Positions 6,444 through 11,185 of a stretch of DNA of 11,185 nt are shown one piece after another. The position numbers and the translations under genes were made by a program. The notes beneath the pieces are model-generated. The model had not been told where the DNA came from. It was given only the letters and a program-made list of their open reading frames with translations, and did not search any database. The stretch comes from Methylacidiphilaceae bacterium UBA1321 (GTDB lineage: Bacteria; Verrucomicrobiota; Verrucomicrobiia; Methylacidiphilales; UBA1321): NCBI GenBank assembly GCA_002306945.1, contig DBTH01000136.1:21630-32814 (forward strand), in the 5' to 3' direction. The number at the start of each line of letters is the position of its first letter. The first letter of the stretch is position 1.

Positions 6444-7205
6444 ATGCCGTCGTCCGTCAAGCGCATTGCCCCGGCTTCACCGCCGCGCCTCCTCTTCTCC
6501 AATGACGATTACGCCGTCGTCGAGAAACCGGCTCATCTTCTCTGCCATCCGACCCGGCCCGACGGCCAATTCACCCTGCTCGAATGGCTCCGTTCGCAAT
6601 ACACCGACCAGCCCGTTGCGCTCATCAACCGGCTTGACCGCGAAACCAGCGGACTGGTGCTCGCGGCGCTCAACACGCAAGCCGCTTCTCAACTCGGCAA
6701 AATGACCATGCGCCGCGAAATCGACAAGGTCTACCTCGCCGTCGTTCATGGAACACCCGATCCCGCCAACGCCCGGATCGACGCGCCGATTGGCCGGATG
6801 GGATTAAGCGAATCCAACCCGATCTACCTGCGCCAGACCGTCCGCAGCGACGGCGCCGCCGCGCAAACCGAGTACAAGGTTCTCGCCTCGGGAAAGGAAT
6901 TCAGTCTGCTCGAAGTGAAGACTTTCACCGGACGGCTGCATCAAATCCGCGTCCACCTCGCCCACATCGGACATCCGGTTGTCGGCGATAAACTCTACGG
7001 CCCCGATCCGCTCCTCTATCTGAAATTCATCGATGAAGGTTGGACCGAAGAACACCAGCGGCTTCTCCATCTCACGCACCACGCGTTGCACGCGCAGCAG
7101 CTTTCATTCGACTGGAACGGAGAGCGCGTTCACTACGAATCGCCCCTCGGCGGCGACGTGGCGGAATTCGTCCGTGCGCACATCCCCACGCACCGGCTGG
7201 AGTGA
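6444..7205 (+). CDS. RluA-family pseudouridine synthase
   Basis: This 253-residue enzyme belongs to the RluA class, which isomerises uridine to pseudouridine in rRNA or tRNA. The catalytic Asp is Asp65 in INRLDRETSG; the usual His before RLD is Asn here. Other family marks are VVEKPAHLLCHPT (residues 25-37), KVYLAVVHG (about 95-103) and RLHQIRVHLAHIGHP, which continues into VVGDKLYG (to residue 186). There is no N-terminal S4 domain, so it resembles the RluA/TruC size class rather than RluC or RluD. Its RNA target cannot be assigned. It is the last gene of the plus-strand cluster beginning at 4876; only 7 bp separate its stop from that of the converging gene, and no terminator is visible between them. 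Confidence 0.94.
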   Translation: MPSSVKRIAPASPPRLLFSNDDYAVVEKPAHLLCHPTRPDGQFTLLEWLRSQYTDQPVALINRLDRETSGLVLAALNTQAASQLGKMTMRREIDKVYLAVVHGTPDPANARIDAPIGRMGLSESNPIYLRQTVRSDGAAAQTEYKVLASGKEFSLLEVKTFTGRLHQIRVHLAHIGHPVVGDKLYGPDPLLYLKFIDEGWTEEHQRLLHLTHHALHAQQLSFDWNGERVHYESPLGGDVAEFVRAHIPTHRLE

Positions 7206-7212
7206 TAGTGAA

Positions 7213-7749
7213 TTACTTCGGCATCCGGATCGAATCGACCAATTGCCGGAAGGTTGCCAGATTCGACTTCACCAACTTCTCCGGGCCGACCATCCGCACA
7301 AAGACATCGCCCTGCGGCGTCTCAACCACCGCACCGGCCAGACCATACCCTGGCTTGGGCACCGGAGGCACTCCAGCCATCGGCACAGCGCTGGAATAAA
7401 TGCCATACGCGACCACTTCCGAAACTTTCATTCCTGCCACGTTTCGCTCCTTGAGCTCGACTTCGGCCTTCGCGCCCTCGGGCGTGCTCAAGGTTCGTTG
7501 CCAGCGGGAGATATTCGAAGCCGCATCCCCGCCCTGTCCGCGACCAAAATAGAAAACGACCACTTCCCCCGCATCCGCATCCCGGCTCCACGCCGGGATC
7601 GACCATTGCGCCACGCGAAACGGATTCAACGGAGCCGCCGTTTGCCACCGCGAGGGCGAATCGTACGTCAGACCAACCGGCGCGTTCTCCGCAACCAACG
7701 GGACACAGGCCAACACCCACAATAAAAAGAACAATACGTTTTTGTGCAT
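7213..7749 (-). CDS. Exported protein of unknown function (PVC-type family)
   Basis: The 178-residue product starts with a signal peptide: MHKN, a hydrophobic core and probable signal peptidase I cleavage after PLVA at residue 20. A lipoprotein alternative at Cys15 is less likely because LAC is preceded by a poor lipobox. The mature part has WQTAAP, then VVVFYFGRGQGGDAASNISR (residues 63-82), and later GYGLAGAVVETPQGDVFVRM followed by VGP. I recognise this pattern from uncharacterised proteins of planctomycetes and verrucomicrobia, but no function or domain name that I can vouch for. It probably acts outside the cytoplasmic membrane. It lies 41 bp downstream of the GYF_2 gene on the same strand, so the two may share a transcript. 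Confidence 0.85.
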   Translation of the reverse strand: MHKNVLFFLLWVLACVPLVAENAPVGLTYDSPSRWQTAAPLNPFRVAQWSIPAWSRDADAGEVVVFYFGRGQGGDAASNISRWQRTLSTPEGAKAEVELKERNVAGMKVSEVVAYGIYSSAVPMAGVPPVPKPGYGLAGAVVETPQGDVFVRMVGPEKLVKSNLATFRQLVDSIRMPK

Positions 7750-7790
7750 AACACTCGTGAAAATTCGTCTCCTAAATACAGGAACGCTTT

Positions 7791-8081
7791 TTACAAACCC
7801 TTAAGTCCCTCAATCGGCTTCCATTCCATCATGCCCGGTTCCCAATATAACGCATCCGGCGAAAACCTCCCGCCCAAGGCCAGGGTCTGCGCTTCCACGC
7901 GGGTGAACGGCCCTTGTTGCTTGCCTTCGCTCACGACAAGAACCAACGCTTCTCCCACCGCGATCTTTTGGAGACTTTGACGTTTATACTGCCTCCACAA
8001 AATAATGCGGCGCACGAACAGGACGATGCCCACGATCGACAACACCAGACTGACCCAGGCGAGTAAATCGTGAGCATTCAT
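7791..8081 (-). CDS. Membrane-anchored GYF_2 (DUF4339)-domain protein
   Basis: This 96-residue protein has one N-terminal transmembrane helix (about residues 6-23), then a basic stretch RRIILWRQYKRQ that predicts a cytosolic C terminus. The remainder, from about residue 44, resembles the GYF_2/DUF4339 domain: QQGPFTRVEAQTLALGG, then SPDALYWEPGMMEWKPIEGL with conserved Trp80 and Trp87. Related domains bind proline-rich peptides in eukaryotes; in bacteria they are usually found next to membrane segments and their partners are mostly unknown. The ATG at 8079-8081 is followed by a good signal-anchor. Upstream lies the 151-bp divergent region shared with the hpf gene. A TTGTCA/TATTTT pair with 18-bp spacing (rc of 8120-8091) is a weak promoter candidate. 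Confidence 0.85.
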   Translation of the reverse strand: MNAHDLLAWVSLVLSIVGIVLFVRRIILWRQYKRQSLQKIAVGEALVLVVSEGKQQGPFTRVEAQTLALGGRFSPDALYWEPGMMEWKPIEGLKGL

Positions 8082-8232
8082 TCAATTATTAAAATAAAGC
8101 GCCGATACCATTATTGACAAGTTTATCCATCTTTTTTCAGCCGTGATAATAGTTTTACAGATTATCGTAAATCCGGGTCGATACACACCTTACGCATCGA
8201 CAATCCAACAATCGAGGTTCTAATATTTACCT

Positions 8233-8592
8233 ATGCAAATCCACATTAGTCCGAGAGACATCAAACTCACGCCAGCACTAAACGCCTATGTGGCAAACAA
8301 AGTGAGCCACCTCGAACACTACTCCGACTCGATCATCGGAGCGCACATCGCCATACACCACGATACGACCCGTGCGGGCAAGCACGCTTTCGTCATCAAG
8401 GTTCACCTGGCCATGCCCGGCCCCGACCTCCATGGCGAGGATCGCGGTCACGACCTGTACCAAGCTGTCGATCTCGTTGTGGAACGGTTGGCCGAACAAT
8501 TGCGCCACCGCAAAAACAAGATCACCAAGGGTGCCCGCCAGGCCGCCCGCAAGGCCAAGGGCAAGCCGGTCGCCGAAGAATTGGTCGAGTAG
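8233..8592 (+). CDS. hpf: Ribosome hibernation-promoting factor, short form (HPF/RaiA family)
   Basis: The 119-residue protein fits the S30AE family, which binds the 30S decoding site in stationary phase or stress and silences ribosomes. It begins MQIHISPRDIKLTPALNAYV, keeps the beta-alpha fold pattern with KVSHLEHY, and contains GHDLYQAVDLVVERLAEQLR, a hallmark of the second helix, followed by basic residues. It ends with a Lys/Arg/Ala-rich tail (KGARQAARKAKGK) and lacks the C-terminal dimerisation domain of long HPF. It is therefore the short type, which in gammaproteobacteria works with RMF; whether a partner exists here is unknown. The ATG at 8233 has no Shine-Dalgarno sequence at normal distance. 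The symbol hpf is a family-level assignment; raiA cannot be excluded. Confidence 0.93.
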   Translation: MQIHISPRDIKLTPALNAYVANKVSHLEHYSDSIIGAHIAIHHDTTRAGKHAFVIKVHLAMPGPDLHGEDRGHDLYQAVDLVVERLAEQLRHRKNKITKGARQAARKAKGKPVAEELVE

Positions 8593-8600
8593 TAGAAACC

Positions 8601-8614
8601 GGCGGATTCCCGCC
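8601..8614. terminator. Weak hairpin between convergent genes
   Basis: GGCGG-ATTC-CCGCC lies in the 33-bp gap between the hpf stop and the flavoprotein stop. It could slow transcription from both sides, but the stem has only five pairs and no T-run follows on either strand, so it is a poor match to an intrinsic terminator. Confidence 0.25.
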
Positions 8615-8625
8615 CGCTCTACCCT

Positions 8626-9873
8626 CTATTGTCCGGCCCAACTGGCAGCCGCGCTCTCACCGGCACGGTTGCCGGTGGCCAGACAACCCTGTATCAAATA
8701 GCCCCCGGTCGGGGCTTCCCAATCGATCATCTCCCCGGCACAAAAAATTCCGGGAAATTTCCGCAGCATAAGACATTCATCCAATTCATTCCACGCCACG
8801 CCTCCCGCCGAGGAAATCGCTTCCTCAATCGGACGCGGCCCTTTCAATTCCAGCCGCACTGCCTTGACCCGTTCGCTCAATTCCTCAACGCTCTCCGCCT
8901 TGACGTAATGCGCGACCAACGCCGCCGCAACCGCGCCGAGCTTCCAATGCTTCACCACGTTGCGACGTCGCACCGCCTCGCTCCCCGGCCCCAGCTTGCG
9001 TAGCAATTCTGCACTCGAAAACGTCGGCTTCAGATCGATTTGCAAAATCGGCTCTTTCCGCAACTCACGGCCAAGCTGATAAATCGCTCCACCCTCGATA
9101 CCGTAACTCGTAATCAAACACTCTCCGGCAACCGTCCGCTCGCCCGCCGTCGCAGTCACGTTCTTTAGCGGTTGACCTTCGGCCTGCGTGAGAAATTCCG
9201 CCTTCCAATCCACGTCGTAACCGCAATTGGCCGGAGCAAACGGAGAGATCTCGATTCCGAGTTCGGACAAAATCGTTCGCCACTCTCCGGTTGATCCGGT
9301 CTGCGACCACGAAGCGCCCCCCAACGCGAGCACTACAGCTCGAGCGGGAACACGGATGCGAGCGCCTTCGTGATTCTCAAATTCGAGAAAATGCGGCTGC
9401 CCGTTTCCTCCTGGCTTCAATCCGTACCAGCGATGACGCAGATGAAAGCGCACCCCTTGCGCCTTGAGTCGGGCCACCCAGCGTCGCAACAATGGCGCGG
9501 CCTTTTTCTCCACTGGAAAAACACGACCGCTGGTTCCGACGAACGTCTCGACGCCAAGCTCCCGCGCCCATTCGCGCACCTGATCGGGACCGAATTCCGC
9601 GAGCCATTCACTCCAACGTTGCGGCTCTTCTGAATAACGCGCAGGGAAATTCGCGACCGGCTCGGAATGAGTCAGATTGAGGCCGCCACGACCAGCCACG
9701 AGAAACTTGCGCCCCACCGATGCCATGGAGTCATAGAGCGCAACAGGTATCGAACGCGCTGAAAGCACCTCTGCCGCGCGCAGCCCGGCGGGACCACCGC
9801 CAATCACGACAACCGGAGAGGCCTCTTTTTCGGCTTCCCGTTTCGGGTTTTCGGTAGAATCTGGTGGCTGCAT
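8626..9873 (-). CDS. HI0933/BaiN-like FAD-dependent oxidoreductase (TIGR03862-type flavoprotein)
   Basis: This 415-residue protein has an FAD-binding dinucleotide fold at the N terminus (VVVIGGGPAGLRAAEVL, residues 21-37). It is followed by SVGRKFLVAGRGGLNLTHSE (52-71), the strong signature of the HI0933-like/BaiN family. GTSGRVFPVEKKAAPLLRRW (113-132) and LALGGASWSQTGSTG (182-196) agree with the TIGR03862 subgroup. The C-terminal part returns to the FAD site with FPGIFCAGEMIDWEAPTGG (373-391) and LIQGCLATG. Family members are predicted flavin-dependent reductases; the physiological substrate of this subgroup is not established, so I give no gene symbol. The first 19 residues are hydrophilic and may not be needed, but no better start is seen. 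It converges on hpf, and its upstream region is the repeat-bearing gap at 9874-10185. Confidence 0.9.
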   Translation of the reverse strand: MQPPDSTENPKREAEKEASPVVVIGGGPAGLRAAEVLSARSIPVALYDSMASVGRKFLVAGRGGLNLTHSEPVANFPARYSEEPQRWSEWLAEFGPDQVREWARELGVETFVGTSGRVFPVEKKAAPLLRRWVARLKAQGVRFHLRHRWYGLKPGGNGQPHFLEFENHEGARIRVPARAVVLALGGASWSQTGSTGEWRTILSELGIEISPFAPANCGYDVDWKAEFLTQAEGQPLKNVTATAGERTVAGECLITSYGIEGGAIYQLGRELRKEPILQIDLKPTFSSAELLRKLGPGSEAVRRRNVVKHWKLGAVAAALVAHYVKAESVEELSERVKAVRLELKGPRPIEEAISSAGGVAWNELDECLMLRKFPGIFCAGEMIDWEAPTGGYLIQGCLATGNRAGESAAASWAGQ

Positions 9874-9887
9874 CTGAAAAACTCTTC

Positions 9888-10030
9888 GACGAAATTAACG
9901 GAGGAAGAGAGGAAAGGCAAAAGACAAAAGGCTTTTAGACGGAATTAACGGAATTTATTGAATTAGGGAAAGCCAAAAGGCAGTTGACGAAATTGACGAG
10001 ATCTAAAAACGGTATTCACGAACAGCAGAA
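9888..10030. repeat. Degenerate tandem repeat, period about 48-50 bp
   Basis: Three imperfect copies start at 9888 (GACGAAATTAACGG), 9938 (GACGGAATTAACGG) and 9986 (GACGAAATTGACGA). The first two each continue into a purine-rich part with AAAGGC or AAAGCC followed by AAAAGGC; the third has diverged and shows only GCAGAAGGCTT. Spacing is 50 and 48 bp. The copies have diverged too far for recent expansion by slippage. Confidence 0.55.
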
Positions 10031-10112
10031 GGCTTATCAGGAACTCAGGAAAGCCGGAAGTTGAAAGGGACATAAATTGATCGCGGAATTTCGAGAGACG
10101 AAACTTAGAACC

Positions 10113-10174
10113 TAGAACTTCATACTGTCATCCTCCCGCCTTCCACTGAAAACTTCGAACTGAATACTGAAAAC
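10113..10174 (+). repeat. Left arm of inverted repeat flanking the EamA gene
   Basis: This stretch begins TAGAACTTCATACTG (10113-10127), continues through CTCCCGCC and ACTGAAAACTTCGAACTG, and ends 11 bp before the EamA start codon. It recurs in reverse orientation at 11106-11169. The first 15 bases match exactly; 19 of the next 25 match; one 6-bp and one shorter length difference follow. Confidence 0.75.
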
Positions 10175-10185
10175 TATTTGTAGTA

Positions 10186-11094
10186 ATGCTCGCCTCGCTC
10201 CTCACCACTCTCTTCTTTTCCCTCTCGGTCGTCTTCGCCAATCGCTCGATCCGGCTGGTCGGCAGCGCAAAGGCCAACCTGAGCCGGTTGATCTTCGCGA
10301 CACTCTGCCTCGCTCTGTACAGTCACCTCTTCGCCATCGGGCTCAAAGGCCCGGGACTCTGGCACTTTCTCTTCAGCGGAATCATCGGATTCGGTCTCGG
10401 CGATCTGGCGCTATTCCAGGCCATTCCCCGGCTCGGTTCCCGGTTGACCATTCTGATGACCCAATGCCTCGCCGCTCCTCTTGGGGCTTTCATCGAATGG
10501 CTCTGGCTGGGGACAACCCTGAGCTTGCTGCAAATTGCCTGCGGCGCAACCATCCTATTCGGAGTTGCCCTTGCCATCGCTCCGAAGGAACACGCACACC
10601 GGCCTGCATCGGTATTGGCCTGGGGCCTCTTCTACGGATTCTTCTCGGCTCTCGGACAAGGTTGGGGAGCCGTCATCAGCCGCAAGGCGTTCGATATTGA
10701 TCTGATGGCCGGAATATCCATCGGCGGAGTCAACGCCGCCTATCAACGCATCTGGGGCGGAGTGGTGGTGGCAGTGCTCGCTTACGTACTCTGGGGCGAG
10801 AAATTCGATCCGGCCTCAGCGGACACCAACACCTCCAGACCATCCGGAAGCTGGCGCAAAGCGGCTCCGTGGATTCTCCTCAACGGCCTGGCCGGGCCGG
10901 TCTTCGGAGTCAGTTGCTATCAATGGGCACTCGGAGAACTTCCCACCGGCATTGTGCTCTCCATCGTCGCCACGTCGCCGTTGGTCATCATGCCGTTCAC
11001 CTTTGCCCTCGAAGGCGACAAACCCACCTGGCGCTCGTTCATCGGCGCGATAATTGCGGTGGCAGGCGTGATCGCCCTCGCCTTGCACAAATAA
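10186..11094 (+). CDS. EamA-family (DMT superfamily) transporter
   Basis: The 302-residue product is a polytopic membrane protein with about ten hydrophobic helices in two halves of five, as in the EamA branch of the drug/metabolite transporter superfamily. The first half ends in the typical helix ATILFGVALAIAPKE and the second in SFIGAIIAVAGVIALAL, with the family pattern PLVIMPFTFALEGDKPTWRS before it. A hydrophilic loop of about 25 residues (DPASADTNTSRPSGSWRK) separates helices of the second half. Family members export amino acids, nucleotides or other metabolites; the substrate here cannot be deduced. The ATG at 10186 has no Shine-Dalgarno sequence. The gene stands alone between two inverted copies of a sequence of about 60 bp, which hints that gene and flanks may have moved together. 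Confidence 0.92.
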   Translation: MLASLLTTLFFSLSVVFANRSIRLVGSAKANLSRLIFATLCLALYSHLFAIGLKGPGLWHFLFSGIIGFGLGDLALFQAIPRLGSRLTILMTQCLAAPLGAFIEWLWLGTTLSLLQIACGATILFGVALAIAPKEHAHRPASVLAWGLFYGFFSALGQGWGAVISRKAFDIDLMAGISIGGVNAAYQRIWGGVVVAVLAYVLWGEKFDPASADTNTSRPSGSWRKAAPWILLNGLAGPVFGVSCYQWALGELPTGIVLSIVATSPLVIMPFTFALEGDKPTWRSFIGAIIAVAGVIALALHK

Positions 11095-11105
11095 AGACAG
11101 GGGAA

Positions 11106-11169
11106 AAGTTTTCAGTTCGAAGTTTTCGGTTTTCAGTAAAAGACGGGAGAAAGGCAGTATGAAGTTCTA
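11106..11169 (-). repeat. Right arm of inverted repeat flanking the EamA gene
   Basis: Read on the minus strand, this stretch begins TAGAACTTCATACTG (rc of 11155-11169) and continues with CTCCCGTC and ACTGAAAACCGAAAACTTCG, mirroring the left arm at 10113-10174. It starts 11 bp after the EamA stop. The window ends 16 bp beyond it, so any extension cannot be judged. Confidence 0.75.
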
Positions 11170-11185
11170 AGCCGTATCTATTCAA

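Larger units (their letters stand above)
9874..10185. other. 312-bp non-coding gap with degenerate repeats
   Basis: The gap lies between the divergent flavoprotein and EamA genes. No open frame of interest, RNA gene or clear promoter is visible. It is purine-rich on the plus strand and consists largely of two repeat types, listed separately: loose tandem copies beginning GACGAAATTAACGG, and the left arm of the inverted repeat that frames the EamA gene. Confidence 0.7.

Noticed and set aside
8114..8150. TTGACA plus GATAAT as a sigma-70 promoter for hpf
   Set aside because: The spacing is 25 bp, too long for a normal promoter, and no -10 box is found at 16-18 bp.
9888..10030. CRISPR array
   Set aside because: The repeats are degenerate, there are only three, the spacers are not unique sequence between fixed repeats, and no cas gene is present.

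Overview
The window is about 11.2 kb of GC-rich bacterial chromosome. It carries mostly housekeeping genes with three repeat-bearing intergenic stretches. Gene content suggests Verrucomicrobiota or a close PVC relative: an exported protein of a type I associate with planctomycetes and verrucomicrobia, a small lipoprotein with paired helical repeats, a GYF_2-type membrane protein, and almost no Shine-Dalgarno sequences. This is an inference from gene style, not a proven assignment.

Layout. Positions 1-1247 (+) hold the catalytic end of a XerC/XerD-type tyrosine recombinase, followed 12 bp later by rnc (RNase III). glnE, the two-domain glutamine synthetase adenylyltransferase, runs the other way (3804-1171) and its 3' end overlaps the rnc 3' end by 77 bp. 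Positions 3805-4875 contain no convincing intact gene. They contain two inverted-repeat elements (3935-4055 and 4245-4371), each made of two REP-like palindromic units facing each other, and possible remnants of old genes. Positions 4876-7205 (+) form a tight cluster that is probably one operon: a DUF486 membrane protein, a rhomboid protease overlapping it by ATGA, a small lipoprotein and a RluA-type pseudouridine synthase. On the minus strand, 8081-7213 encode a GYF_2-domain membrane protein and an exported protein. A short hibernation-promoting factor gene (8233-8592, +) converges on a HI0933/BaiN-like flavoprotein (9873-8626, -). A 312-bp gap with degenerate repeats follows. The last gene, an EamA-family transporter (10186-11094, +), lies between inverted copies of a sequence of about 60 bp.

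Functionally the window covers DNA recombination, RNA processing and modification (rnc, RluA-type enzyme), nitrogen control (glnE), ribosome hibernation (HPF), intramembrane proteolysis and small-molecule transport. I see no CRISPR array, complete transposase gene, phage gene, tRNA or rRNA, and no convincing new defence or metabolic system. The most unusual content is non-coding: the REPIN-like elements (one with stems that differ in sequence but keep pairing), the inverted repeats around the EamA gene, and the antisense overlap of the RNase III gene with glnE.
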